Shown one piece after another: positions 26,574 to 35,504 of a DNA stretch of 45,587 nucleotides (positions are counted from its first letter, which is position 1; every line of letters begins with the position of its first letter). Source of the stretch: Algicola sp. Its GTDB lineage: Bacteria; Bacteroidota; Bacteroidia; Flavobacteriales; Flavobacteriaceae. Location: positions 1-45,587 of the forward strand of contig JAAEZI010000022.1 in the NCBI GenBank assembly GCA_018222915.1, read 5' to 3'. Under the pieces are notes generated by a model. It was not told where the DNA came from. It saw only the letters and a list, made by a program, of their open reading frames with translations, and did no database searches. A program made the translations under genes and the position numbers.

Positions 26574-26581
26574 GGAATATA
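26564..26581. promoter_or_regulatory. Imperfect palindrome over the -33 box, probable MarR operator
   Basis: TATTTTCC and GGAATATA face each other across AA with one mismatched pair. The site covers the -33 TTG of the operon promoter and shares the TTTCCAnGGAA core with the perfect palindrome before the pirin genes. A second spaced pair, GGAA-5-TTCC, extends to 26586. Binding here would block RNA polymerase, fitting MarR autorepression. Confidence 0.6.
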
Positions 26582-26662
26582 TTTCCTAGTCATATTTTTT
26601 AACAAAATATTCACTTTATAATCCGTCGTGGGTTTTGTAATTTCGTGGAAATTAATAACGCC

Positions 26663-28291
26663 ATGGATTTAAACTTCAATAAAAACGAAGACCACAATAA
26701 ATTACTTCTTTCAGATTTAAAAAAACGCCTTGCCAAAGTCAAATTAGGTGGCGGTGAAAAGCGGATTGAAAAGCATCACGCAAAAGGAAAAATGACAGCA
26801 AGAGAACGTGTAGATTATTTACTGGATAGTAAGAAACATAGTGTAGAAATAGGCGCTTTTGCCGGAGAAGACATGTACAAAGAGCATGGCGGATGTCCTT
26901 CTGGTGGTGTCGTCGTCAAAATAGGCTATGTAAGTGGCAAACAGTGTATTGTTGTCGCCAATGATGCGACTGTTAAAGCAGGCGCTTGGTTTCCAATTAC
27001 TGGAAAAAAGAACTTACGAGCGCAAGAAATTGCCATTGAAAACCGATTACCTATCATTTATTTGGTAGACTCTGCCGGTGTTTATTTACCGATGCAGGAT
27101 GAAATCTTTCCAGATAAGGAACATTTCGGTAGAATATTCAGAAATAATGCGGTTATGAGCAGTATGGGAATTACTCAAATAGCAGCAGTTATGGGAAGTT
27201 GTGTAGCAGGTGGCGCTTACCTTCCTATTATGAGTGATGAAGCCCTCATCGTTGATAAAACTGGTAGTATCTTTTTGGCAGGAAGTTATTTGGTTAAAGC
27301 AGCGATTGGTGAAACTATAGACAATGAAACCTTGGGAGGTGCTACGACCCACTGTGAAATTTCTGGTGTCACAGATTACAAAGCAAAGGATGATAAAGAC
27401 GCCTTGGAAACTATTCAGCGTTTGATGGATAAAATTGGTGATTATGACCAAGCTGGATTTAATAGGTCTGAAGCAAAAAAACCTAAAGACAATCCAGATG
27501 ATATTTTTGGTATTCTGCCACGTTCTAGAGCAGATCAATACGATATGAAAGAGATCATCAAACGTTTAGTAGACGACAGTGAATTTGATGAATACAAAGA
27601 AGGCTATGGTCAAACAATCATAACGGCTTATGCAAGAATAGATGGTTGGGCCGTTGGTATTGTAGCCAATCAGCGTAAATTAGTTAAAACCAAAAAAGGT
27701 GAAATGCAGTTTGGTGGTGTTATTTATAACGATAGTGCTGATAAAGCGACGCGTTTTATTGCCAATTGTAACCAAAAGAAAATTCCGCTTGTCTTTCTTC
27801 AAGATGTTACAGGATTTATGGTTGGTAGTAAATCGGAACATGGTGGCATTATAAAAGATGGTGCTAAAATGGTGAATGCTGTCAGTAATTCCGTAGTACC
27901 AAAATTCACGATTGTCATTGGGAATAGTTATGGTGCTGGTAATTATGCCATGTGTGGTAAAGCTTATGATCCGAGGCTTATTGTAGCTTGGCCGAGTGCC
28001 GAATTGGCTGTTATGAGTGGCAATAGTGCTGCCAAAGTACTTTTGCAAATTGAAAAAGCATCTCTAGAAAAGCAAGGTGAAAAAATAACAGCAGAGAAAG
28101 AAAAGGAATTATTTGACAAGATCAAAAACAAATACGATAATCAAGTATCACCCTATTATGCGGCAGCACGAATTTGGACGGATGCTGTGATTAATCCCTT
28201 AGATACGCGAACATGGATTAGCATGGGTATAGAAGCTGCCAATCACGCACCTATTGAAAAGCCTTTCAACATGGGTGTGTTACAGGTGTAG
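26663..28291 (+). CDS. Acyl-CoA carboxylase, carboxyltransferase (beta) subunit
   Basis: The 542-residue protein has the two crotonase-like halves of biotin-dependent carboxyltransferases. N-terminal features are KGKMTARERVDYLLD and CPSGGVVVKIGYVSG, with IIYLVDSAGVYLPMQ, AAVMGSCVAGGAYLPIMSDE (oxyanion hole) and GGATTHCEISGV. The C-terminal half has PLVFLQDVTGFMVG, VIGNSYGAGNYAMCGKAYDPRL and AELAVMSGN. The wording around the AGVYLPMQDEIFPD loop is closest to 3-methylcrotonyl-CoA carboxylase beta, but propionyl-CoA or related substrates are not excluded. No biotin carboxylase gene is adjacent. The start is ATG 26663; a GTG at 26645 would overlap a near-consensus -7 box (TAATTTCG, 26638-26645). 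Confidence 0.93.
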   Translation: MDLNFNKNEDHNKLLLSDLKKRLAKVKLGGGEKRIEKHHAKGKMTARERVDYLLDSKKHSVEIGAFAGEDMYKEHGGCPSGGVVVKIGYVSGKQCIVVANDATVKAGAWFPITGKKNLRAQEIAIENRLPIIYLVDSAGVYLPMQDEIFPDKEHFGRIFRNNAVMSSMGITQIAAVMGSCVAGGAYLPIMSDEALIVDKTGSIFLAGSYLVKAAIGETIDNETLGGATTHCEISGVTDYKAKDDKDALETIQRLMDKIGDYDQAGFNRSEAKKPKDNPDDIFGILPRSRADQYDMKEIIKRLVDDSEFDEYKEGYGQTIITAYARIDGWAVGIVANQRKLVKTKKGEMQFGGVIYNDSADKATRFIANCNQKKIPLVFLQDVTGFMVGSKSEHGGIIKDGAKMVNAVSNSVVPKFTIVIGNSYGAGNYAMCGKAYDPRLIVAWPSAELAVMSGNSAAKVLLQIEKASLEKQGEKITAEKEKELFDKIKNKYDNQVSPYYAAARIWTDAVINPLDTRTWISMGIEAANHAPIEKPFNMGVLQV

Positions 28292-28307
28292 CGACCTCAC
28301 CCTTATC

Positions 28308-28925
28308 TTAATCTTTTATAACTGAAATAATCTGTGGTATGAGAGTGATGGCCGTTAATAAAACAGTGTTTTTCTTTTTAGATTCATTCGCTAGATCATT
28401 CGGTTTTGATACAACATTTGACACTGCCGTGGACGCCAATGTCTCCGGATTTCGAATCATGACCACTGAACTCGTCGTATGATCACTAGCATCTTGTTCA
28501 GCCAATTTGTAAGCCAATTCAATACCATCGTTATGAAATTCCTTCATATTTGATTGTAAGTGCTCCACAGCATATAAAATGGCCTTTATATTCTTTGAAT
28601 GTGATTTTTTAAGCGCTATACCGTTTAAACCAGCATATGTGACAATGGATAGACTGTCATTTACTGATAATCTATCGGACAGTAACTTGAACGACTGCTT
28701 TAAAATAACTTTAGATTCCGTATCTAAACCCGAAGTTGGTGTTTGAATTAGAAGTATTAAGTGCTTTGGTAATTGTTTCGAACTGTCATCTTTTACTGCA
28801 GAAATATTTACAGCAAATGGAATGAGATTTTTAAGGGTTACTGATTGGGTTACAACAGGTATTTCTTGTCCGAAATTAACATGACAAAAAAATAATACAG
28901 CGGTGGTAAGAAGAACATTTTTCAT
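28308..28925 (-). CDS. Exported protein with degenerate vWA-like domain
   Basis: From ATG 28925 the protein (205 aa) has a signal peptide (MKNVLLTTAVLFFCHVNFGQ). A domain follows that reads like part of a von Willebrand A fold: HLILLIQTPTSG where a DxSxS metal site would be, FKLLSDRLSVNDSLSIVTYAG, and AILYAVEHLQSN with a following HNDGIELAYKLAEQ. The first MIDAS Asp is Gln, so metal binding is probably lost. A hydrophobic stretch near the C-terminus (TVLLTAITLIPQIISVI) may be a membrane anchor. It converges on the carboxylase gene 16 bp away. Function is unknown. Confidence 0.7.
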   Translation of the reverse strand: MKNVLLTTAVLFFCHVNFGQEIPVVTQSVTLKNLIPFAVNISAVKDDSSKQLPKHLILLIQTPTSGLDTESKVILKQSFKLLSDRLSVNDSLSIVTYAGLNGIALKKSHSKNIKAILYAVEHLQSNMKEFHNDGIELAYKLAEQDASDHTTSSVVMIRNPETLASTAVSNVVSKPNDLANESKKKNTVLLTAITLIPQIISVIKD

Positions 28926-29015
28926 TGGTTTGGTTATTAGTGATATACCAAACATACAAGCATATTTGAAGGCATCCTATTAGCAATGAGTAAAACCTAT
29001 CTGTGAATGAGGCAA

Positions 29016-30080
29016 CTAGCTCTTTAGTAGTTCTATTGTTTTTGCACGATGCAACTTGCCATTTGGGGTTTCAATAAATTTCGGGAGGAAATACACTGCT
29101 TTTGGCACTTCAAATTTATCCAATCCGTCAAATACACTGGCATCTAAGTCTTTCTTTTCTCCTTCAATGACCAAGATGACTTTTTGCCCGAGTGCTTTGT
29201 CTAACTCCGAAGTAATGAAGAAACGTGCAGCTAACAGGTCTTGAAGTTTGCCTTCAATGTGCTCTGGAAACAATTTAACGCCTCCAGAATTAATCATGTT
29301 ATCAAAGCGTCCAATAATTTCGAATTCCTTATCGGAAACTAAATTAACGACATCATTCGTAACGATGGTGTTCTCGGATAATTCCTTGGCATCAATCACT
29401 AAACAGTCTCTCTCATCTTTTGTTATAGAAATGTCCCTAAGCACCTTAAAATAAGGATCTTTCTTTTTAGTTTTATTCAGCTTTTTCACAGCAATATGAC
29501 TTACGGTTTCTGTCATACCATATGTTTCATAAACGGTTGGCTTCACATTTTGAATAGCGTCTCTCAAACTATTTGAAACACGCGCACCACCAACAATAAT
29601 CGTTTTTATTTCTTGAAGTCGTTTCAGAGAATTATTCAATTGCAATGGGATCATTGCACAAAAATCATACGCTTTTTGATCATCATAAGCTGGTATTGTT
29701 GTTGGAGCTACCATATCCAATTCCAAACCTAAAATCATAGCTCTTACTAACATCATTTTTCCCGCAATAAACTGACTTGGCAAGCAGTGTAAGGCTGTAT
29801 TCCCTGGTTCTAATTTAAAGAAATCGCCAGTCATTACAGATGAATTGACCATTTCCTGCTTTTTTATTTTGATCAGTTTTGGCAATCCTGTAGAGCCAGA
29901 AGTTTTCGTTAGAACATAATCTTTATCATCCAACCAATCCAGCATAAAATCGCCCATAACCTGCTCATAAGGCTCTCCTTCTTTTACCAAACTATAGGCC
30001 ACTTCTTTTAATTCCTCATGATTATAGTTAGTGCCATTCAGTTTGAATTTCAAATGAATTTTGTCGAACGTTGGTGTCAT
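29016..30080 (-). CDS. menE: O-succinylbenzoate-CoA ligase (adenylate-forming)
   Basis: The 354-residue protein belongs to the ANL superfamily. P-loop TKTSGSTGLPK lies at residues 58-68, and later motifs are the A5-like VYETYGMTET, the hinge IIGRFDNMINSGGVKLFPEHIE and the catalytic-lysine motif NGKLHRAKT near the C-terminus. It is shorter than E. coli MenE (about 450 residues), with a reduced N-terminal subdomain, as is usual in Bacteroidota. It would activate o-succinylbenzoate to its CoA thioester for menaquinone synthesis. It is the last gene of the menC-CPBP-menE unit, 20 bp after the protease gene. The menC linkage makes MenE preferable to a generic acyl-CoA ligase. Confidence 0.92.
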   Translation of the reverse strand: MTPTFDKIHLKFKLNGTNYNHEELKEVAYSLVKEGEPYEQVMGDFMLDWLDDKDYVLTKTSGSTGLPKLIKIKKQEMVNSSVMTGDFFKLEPGNTALHCLPSQFIAGKMMLVRAMILGLELDMVAPTTIPAYDDQKAYDFCAMIPLQLNNSLKRLQEIKTIIVGGARVSNSLRDAIQNVKPTVYETYGMTETVSHIAVKKLNKTKKKDPYFKVLRDISITKDERDCLVIDAKELSENTIVTNDVVNLVSDKEFEIIGRFDNMINSGGVKLFPEHIEGKLQDLLAARFFITSELDKALGQKVILVIEGEKKDLDASVFDGLDKFEVPKAVYFLPKFIETPNGKLHRAKTIELLKS

Positions 30081-30100
30081 AAACTTGATGATTTAAGCTA

Positions 30101-31045
30101 TTATTCTCCTATAATTTTATAGTCCTCCTTTGGTGGCTCTGTAACCTTTCCGAATAAGTTAGACTTCCAGTCCGTCCACTTGTATTTTTTAGCCAATATC
30201 CATAAGATAATAGGATATACGACTAATACAGGTACTAATATTTCCGATATTTCATTTGAAGCATTTTCAGCTGTATATACGAATACGGCATCTGTCTGCA
30301 ATGCCGACCACTTAGAGGTTACCAATAAAGCCGCCATTAAATTATTTCCAAAGTGAAATCCGAGAGCCAACTCCAATCCATTATCCATTAAAGTCATAAT
30401 GCCCAGTAATAGTCCCGTACCAATATAAAAAATCATAATAATTGGTCCCATTTCGGCAACCTCTGGATTAGCAGCATGCAAAACACCGAACAGTACAGAC
30501 GTCAAAATCAAAGGAAACCATTTGTTTTTAACGATAATAGCCACTTGTTGCATTAAATAGCCACGAAATAAATATTCCTCCAACCCTATTTGCAATGGAA
30601 ACAATAACAAACTAATGACAAGGAGAATTGAGAATTTTACTGGGTCAAATTGTAGTTCGACCATAGATGGGTCAGAAAAATAACCAATAGCGAACAACAC
30701 AATTGTCACCACTACAATTAATGAAAATGAAAAAAAAGCGCGACTCCAATCGACCTTTGCTCTTCCTGTTGTTAAAGATTTTAAACTTCGTTTGTGTAAA
30801 TATTTCACAAATAAAAATAACAACCCTAATAAAACGGCAAATGGAAATAAATTCGCTGCAAGCCAAAAGTTTTTACTAGGAATCAATTCCAATAGCTTTT
30901 TTTGCTCTTCGATGACATCAAATCCATCACTAAAAAACAAAAAGAAGATGAGGTTAATTATAAAAAGTCCAGAAACGATGATTAAAGTTAAAATAATTTT
31001 CCAGGCATCATTTTCTCCTTTGTAAGCTTGTTGTATGTAATTCAT
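30101..31045 (-). CDS. CPBP-family intramembrane glutamic protease
   Basis: The 314-residue membrane protein has about eight hydrophobic segments. It carries the CPBP/ABI signature EEYLFRG (residues 156-162, paired Glu and Arg), followed by VLFGVLHAANPE (His near 190) and LALGFHFGNN (third motif, His and Asn), in the Rce1-like order. These enzymes cleave within or next to the membrane; substrates are unknown. The gene is 5 bp after menC and 20 bp before menE, so it is transcribed with menaquinone genes though it has no known role in that pathway. Confidence 0.93.
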   Translation of the reverse strand: MNYIQQAYKGENDAWKIILTLIIVSGLFIINLIFFLFFSDGFDVIEEQKKLLELIPSKNFWLAANLFPFAVLLGLLFLFVKYLHKRSLKSLTTGRAKVDWSRAFFSFSLIVVVTIVLFAIGYFSDPSMVELQFDPVKFSILLVISLLLFPLQIGLEEYLFRGYLMQQVAIIVKNKWFPLILTSVLFGVLHAANPEVAEMGPIIMIFYIGTGLLLGIMTLMDNGLELALGFHFGNNLMAALLVTSKWSALQTDAVFVYTAENASNEISEILVPVLVVYPIILWILAKKYKWTDWKSNLFGKVTEPPKEDYKIIGE

Positions 31046-31050
31046 AGGTA

Positions 31051-32085
31051 TTAAATATTAACGTTCCAATGAGCGTTTGTTTCATATTGCAATGTACCAT
31101 TTTTTACCACTAATGGCGACACAAAATTATTGTTAAATAAACTTCCAGTTCCCAAACCTTGAGGCAATTCATTTTCAAGCGTGTAGGTCCATTGCGCAAT
31201 GGCATTCAATCCTACATTACTCTCTAAAGCGCTGGTTATCCACCATCCTATCTCTCGTTGATTGGCCAATTGAATCCACTCCAGACTTCCTTGAAAACCA
31301 CCAACTAGCGTAGGTTTCAAAATGATATATTGCGGCTTTATGGTATTGAGCAGTTCTTGCTTTTTTTCAGAGGTGATGACACCAATTAATTCCTCATCTA
31401 AGGCAATTGGCAAAGGTGTATGCGCGCACAGGTTTGCCATTTCTTGCCACTGGTTTTGTTTAATTGGTTGTTCTATGGAGTGTAGTTCAAAATCTGATAG
31501 GCGCTTCAGCTTTTCCAACGCATCCTTTGAATGAAAAGCGCCATTGGCATCTACTCTCAACTCAATGTCTTGCGCTGAGAATTCTTGACGAATGGATTTC
31601 AACAAGTTGAGTTCCGTATGAAAATCGATTGCTCCAATTTTCATTTTTATACAGTTGAAACCTGCTGCAATTTTATCTTTGATTTGCTTTTTCATAAAGG
31701 TTTCAGATCCCATCCAAATCAAACCATTAATAGCAATAGGAGATTGATTTCTCGTAAAATTAGAAGGAAACAACTCAAAGCCATTGTCACTTTCTAGGGA
31801 TTTAAAAGCCATTTCGAGCCCGAATTGAATACTTGGAAATTCAACAAGTTCTAGAAGTAGTCGTTCTAATCCATAATCTATGTGATCGCATGTCCATTGT
31901 AATGTGGCTTCAAAATCTGGTCGATCATCAAAACTTAAACCTTGAAACATGCCGCATTCACCAATGCCAGTCTTATCGTTTTGATTCAAAACTAAAAACC
32001 AGGTCTTTTTTTCTTTCAAGACACCACGAGATGTTCCACTTGGTGTTTTAAAATATAAAGTGTAGGGTTTAAAAGTGGCTGTCAT
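31051..32085 (-). CDS. menC: o-Succinylbenzoate synthase
   Basis: The 344-residue enolase-superfamily protein carries the catalytic lysine pair CIKMKIG (K147, K149), the metal ligands RVDANGAF (D179), SIEQP (E205) and ALDEELIG (D230), and the second catalytic lysine IILKPTLVGG (K257). It dehydrates SHCHC to o-succinylbenzoate. Start ATG 32085 is preferred over a TTG two codons earlier. A perfect -7 box lies 18 nt upstream. It leads the menC-CPBP-menE operon. Muconate cycloisomerase or dipeptide epimerase are sister families, but menE next door settles the role. Confidence 0.92.
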   Translation of the reverse strand: MTATFKPYTLYFKTPSGTSRGVLKEKKTWFLVLNQNDKTGIGECGMFQGLSFDDRPDFEATLQWTCDHIDYGLERLLLELVEFPSIQFGLEMAFKSLESDNGFELFPSNFTRNQSPIAINGLIWMGSETFMKKQIKDKIAAGFNCIKMKIGAIDFHTELNLLKSIRQEFSAQDIELRVDANGAFHSKDALEKLKRLSDFELHSIEQPIKQNQWQEMANLCAHTPLPIALDEELIGVITSEKKQELLNTIKPQYIILKPTLVGGFQGSLEWIQLANQREIGWWITSALESNVGLNAIAQWTYTLENELPQGLGTGSLFNNNFVSPLVVKNGTLQYETNAHWNVNI

Positions 32086-32102
32086 CAACAAAATTTATAA
32101 GA

Positions 32103-32110
32103 CAAAAGTA
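32103..32110 (-). promoter_or_regulatory. -7 promoter element of the menC-CPBP-menE operon
   Basis: On the minus strand TACTTTTG matches TAnnTTTG perfectly and ends 17 nt before the menC ATG. A -33 TTG is not evident at the usual distance. Confidence 0.55.
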
Positions 32111-32144
32111 CTAAATGTTCTAGCAGTATTTGAAGTATTATGAC

Positions 32145-32837
32145 TTAGAAATTATGATGAAAACTCAATTGCAACTGTGCTTTACCAATGGAATTCGTTT
32201 TCTGATTCATCCAACCCAACTGAAATTTCATACCAGGCTTCAAAACATAACCAATTCCGAGATAGGTTCTATTTCTATCGAAAAAGGCAACAGATCTTCC
32301 ATCACCAATATCATGTTGACCGTTGACAAACAATTCATTATAAAGTGCAGCATAAAAAGCGTCCTTTTCCAAATTGCTTTTATTAAGGGGAATGTTCATA
32401 AACAAATTATAGCGATACCTCGTCCTAAAATCTTGATCTTCAACAAAACGTTGTTCGTATCTAAAACGATGGGTGAGGTAAACGCGATTTCCTAATTTAT
32501 GGGGCAGAAGTGCTTCTTGATAAATTCTACTTTCCACAGACGTGTCGTCGCTATCACCAAAGGCTCCAGTGGTTATATGTGCGTATCCCAAGGTGAATTT
32601 GGCATTGACACCTTTTGGTCGATACGTAACTCCAGAGCGTAACAATAATTGTTCTAAATCGCCTGCTAGATTCCAATTACGATATTGTACATCACCCTGA
32701 AATCCGAAAGCACTAGATTTAAATTGATGATCAAAAAAGTACATGTACCAAGCTCCAGTTTTACCAGATTCTACCTGGCCAAACAAAGCATTACAAGACA
32801 TCGTTAAAAATAATAGGAAAGTTAGGCGAAGCTTCAT
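32145..32837 (-). CDS. Outer-membrane beta-barrel protein, DUF2490-like
   Basis: From ATG 32837 the protein (230 aa) has a signal peptide (MKLRLTFLLFLTMSCNALFGQ) followed by GAWYMYFFDHQFKSSAFGF, WNLAGDLEQLLLRSGVTYRP, LTHRFRYEQRFVED, FRTRYRYNLFMNIPL and a terminal strand ending SFHHNF. Short alternating strands and a C-terminal Phe fit a small outer-membrane barrel of the DUF2490 type. A Cys at residue 15 lies in the signal region but lacks a convincing lipobox. It ends 60 bp before menC, which has its own promoter. Function is unknown. Confidence 0.82.
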   Translation of the reverse strand: MKLRLTFLLFLTMSCNALFGQVESGKTGAWYMYFFDHQFKSSAFGFQGDVQYRNWNLAGDLEQLLLRSGVTYRPKGVNAKFTLGYAHITTGAFGDSDDTSVESRIYQEALLPHKLGNRVYLTHRFRYEQRFVEDQDFRTRYRYNLFMNIPLNKSNLEKDAFYAALYNELFVNGQHDIGDGRSVAFFDRNRTYLGIGYVLKPGMKFQLGWMNQKTNSIGKAQLQLSFHHNF

Positions 32838-32946
32838 AGTATAAGTTTGTTGCAAAATAACACCCTCATCGCTCGATAAAAAATGTGTGGCACCAAATAA
32901 CAGATTTTTAACAATTTTGTACTTTAGCTAAAACAATAGAAATCCC

Positions 32947-33845
32947 ATGTCTGATCCCGAGTTTCCAAATATCATCTTATTAGCCATCCCGTTTTTTATT
33001 GTGTCTATGCTATTAGAACTGTACGTCACACTACGAAAAGGTGTCAAAACCTATGAAACTAAAGACGCTTTTTCATCGATAGCCATGGGACTTGGCAATG
33101 TGTTTTTAGGTTTTTTTAGTAAGGCCTTAGTATTAGTAGCCTTCTTTGTCATTTATGAACATGTGAGACTCTTTACAATACCAATTGCATGGTGGAGTTT
33201 TTTATTGCTTTTTTTTGCAGACGATTTCTCGTATTATTGGTTTCATCGAATTTCACATGAATGCCGACTTTTTTGGGCTTCTCATGTGATCATTCATCGC
33301 AACATTATAACTTGAGTACGGCTTTAAGACAAACTTGGTCTGGAGGTTTCTATTCCTTTGTTTTTTGGTTGTGGTTACCGCTTTTAGGATTTCATCCAGC
33401 CATGATTCTATTACAAATGTCTATTAGTTTATTATATCAATTTTGGATTCATACGGAAACCATCAATAAGATGCCAAAATGGTTTGAAGCAGTATTCAAT
33501 ACGCCATCGCACCATCGTGTACATCATGGAAGCAACCCCTTATATTTGGATAGAAACCATGCAGGTATCTTAATTATTTGGGATAAGTTATTCGGTACGT
33601 TTCAACCAGAATTAACCGACGAAAAAGTGGTGTACGGATTGGTAAAAAACATCAACACTTATAATCCGGTAAAAATAGCATTCATTGAATGGGCTCACAT
33701 GTTTAAAGATGTGTTTACAGGAAAAAAATCACTTAAGAACCGATTGTTATACCTTATAAAACCTCCAGGATGGAAACACGACGGTACTGGACGTATCAGT
33801 GAGGACTTAAGAAGGATGTGGCAACAACAACATCAGCAACAATGA
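32947..33845 (+). pseudogene. Sterol desaturase/fatty acid hydroxylase family gene, frameshifted
   Basis: Two overlapping frames together encode one membrane-bound di-iron hydroxylase. The first (32947-33315) has four hydrophobic segments and the His motif WFHRISHE; it then reads ASHVIIHRNIIT and stops. The +2 frame continues with HSSQHYNLSTALRQTWSGG and the third motif HHRVHHGSNPLYLDRNHAG, to a stop at 33845. The join lies at about 33288-33293, inside the second His motif, where relatives read HVxHHSS. Restoring 4 nt recovers family spacing; restoring 1 nt mends the frame but leaves one His short. Either the gene is newly inactivated or the base call is wrong. Its stop overlaps the SDR start (ATGA). 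A -7-like TACTTTAG is at 32920-32927. Confidence 0.85.
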
Positions 33846-34633
33846 CCTTCACCAATAAAATAATTTGGATTACTGGAGCTTCTAGTGGTATTGGCAAAAG
33901 CTTGGCGATAGCCTTATCGCAACAGGATTGTAAACTTATTTTATCTGCAAGGCGTGAAGCGGTTTTAGAAGAGGTGAAATTACAATGTCAAAATCCAAAT
34001 CGAGTAGCAGTTTTACCTTTAGATTTAGCTAAGAGCGAGGACATGCCAAGTATCACTGAAAGCGCTATTAAATGCTTCGGAAGAATAGATATATTAGTCA
34101 ATAATGGCGGCATTAGCCAACGTTCACCCATCATTGAAACGTCTATTGAAGTAGACCGTAAACTTATGGAAATTGATTATTTGGGAACTGTCGCACTATC
34201 AAAAGCACTGCTTCCGCATTTCGTTGCGAATCAATCTGGACATTATGTCGTAGTTTCCAGTCTCATGGGAAAGTTTAGTTCGCATTATCGATCGTCTTAT
34301 TGCGGAGCAAAACATGCCTTACACGGTTTTTTCGATGCCTTAAGACTTGAGCATGACAAAGATGGCATAAAAGTGACCATGATATGTCCGGGATTTGTCA
34401 ATACCAATGTTGCCAGAAATGCATTAACGGCAGACGGCTCAAAGCAAGGACATCAAGATGAAGCAACTGAAAATGGTCTTGATGTAGAGGTTTTTGTCAG
34501 GAAAATGATAAAAGCCATTCAAAAAGAAAAGTTCGAGGCTTATATTGGAAAATTTGAACGCTTTGGCGTATACGTGAAGCGATTATCACCAAGACTCATT
34601 CATAAATTAGTCATGAGAAGTAAAGTGCGATAA
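33842..34633 (+). CDS. Short-chain dehydrogenase/reductase
   Basis: From ATG 33842 (MTFTNKIIWITGASSGIG) the protein has 263 residues. It is a classical SDR with TGASSGIG (11-18) for NAD(P) binding, LPLDLAKSED (Asp for adenine), NNGGISQR, catalytic Ser in VVVSSLMGKFSS, Tyr153 and Lys157 (YCGAK), and PGFVNTNVARNAL. An Arg after the first beta-strands (SARREAV) suggests NADP preference. The C-terminus resembles DHRS7-like SDRs. It shares an ATGA overlap with the frameshifted desaturase gene, so both presumably act on one lipid or sterol-like substrate. It abuts the opposing UPF0173 gene with no gap. Confidence 0.92.
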   Translation: MTFTNKIIWITGASSGIGKSLAIALSQQDCKLILSARREAVLEEVKLQCQNPNRVAVLPLDLAKSEDMPSITESAIKCFGRIDILVNNGGISQRSPIIETSIEVDRKLMEIDYLGTVALSKALLPHFVANQSGHYVVVSSLMGKFSSHYRSSYCGAKHALHGFFDALRLEHDKDGIKVTMICPGFVNTNVARNALTADGSKQGHQDEATENGLDVEVFVRKMIKAIQKEKFEAYIGKFERFGVYVKRLSPRLIHKLVMRSKVR

Positions 34634-35311
34634 TTATAATTCAATACTTTCCCCTATTTCTAACAGCATAAGGTCTTTATTTTTATCAAAAAATTGACGC
34701 TTTGCAGCTTCATGATCGATTTCAATATATCCGAAGGTGTCAAAATGGTATCCTAATACTTTATCACATTGCACAAAATCGCTCGCCATAATCGCTTCAT
34801 CAATGCCCATGGTAAAATTATCACCAATAGGCAAAATTGCTAAATCGAGCTTTGTAAACATTGGGATGAGTTTCATATCCATTGTTAAGGCTGTATCGCC
34901 AGCAATATAGATATTCTTGTGTTCTCCTTCAATCACAAAACCTCCAGGTTGACCACCATAACTACCATCTGGAAAAGAGGATGTATGAATGGCATTCACA
35001 TATTTTAAATTACCAAATTCAAAATCCCATTGTCCTCCATGATTCATTGGGTGGTTCTCAATTCCTAGATTATCAAAATGTGTCGCTATTTCAAAATTTG
35101 ACACGACAACAGCGCCTGTTCTTTTGGCTATCACTTCCACATCTAAAATATGATCTTGGTGCGCATGTGTCACCAAAATATAATCCGCCTCAAGTTGATC
35201 TATATTGATATGTGAGGCTTTAGGATTTGCTGTAATAAAAGGATCTACCAAAATATGTATATCTCCAATTTTAAGCCCTAAACTGGCGTGACCGTAAAAC
35301 GTAATTTGCAT
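34634..35311 (-). CDS. UPF0173-type metal-dependent hydrolase (MBL fold)
   Basis: From ATG 35311 (MQITFYGHASLGL) the protein has 225 residues, the usual UPF0173 length. It carries the full zinc motif VTHAHQDHILD (HxHxDH), MNHGGQWDF, IYIAGDTALT (bridging Asp), GDNFTMGIDEA and GYHFDTFGYIEID (last His). No signal peptide is present, so it is cytosolic. The biochemical substrate of this family is not established. Its stop codon directly abuts the SDR stop. It lies downstream of the menA terminator and has no obvious -7 box. Confidence 0.93.
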   Translation of the reverse strand: MQITFYGHASLGLKIGDIHILVDPFITANPKASHINIDQLEADYILVTHAHQDHILDVEVIAKRTGAVVVSNFEIATHFDNLGIENHPMNHGGQWDFEFGNLKYVNAIHTSSFPDGSYGGQPGGFVIEGEHKNIYIAGDTALTMDMKLIPMFTKLDLAILPIGDNFTMGIDEAIMASDFVQCDKVLGYHFDTFGYIEIDHEAAKRQFFDKNKDLMLLEIGESIEL

Positions 35312-35354
35312 AAGAGGCAAGATTGAAATGAATTAATAAGTCCTAAAATACGAA

Positions 35355-35393
35355 AAAAACTCAGACAGATTTGAAGAAATTGTCTGAGTTTTT
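35355..35393 (-). terminator. Rho-independent terminator of the menB-menA unit
   Basis: AAAAACTCAGACA (35355-35367) pairs exactly with TGTCTGAGTTTTT (35381-35393) around a 13-nt loop. Read on the minus strand the hairpin ends in a T-run, about 110 bp past the menA stop. Confidence 0.82.
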
Positions 35394-35504
35394 AAAGCCC
35401 CAAATTTTATTGTCAACATAATAGCAAACAAATGCCGACCTACAAAATTTCAGTACTAATTTAAGTATTAAATTATTGATAACCAAACTTTTATGTTAAT
35501 TATT

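Noticed and set aside
27086-28048. Two minus-strand frames of 150 and 122 codons
   Set aside because: Both lie antisense to the highly conserved carboxyltransferase gene and are rich in Thr, Ser, Phe and Asn without domains.
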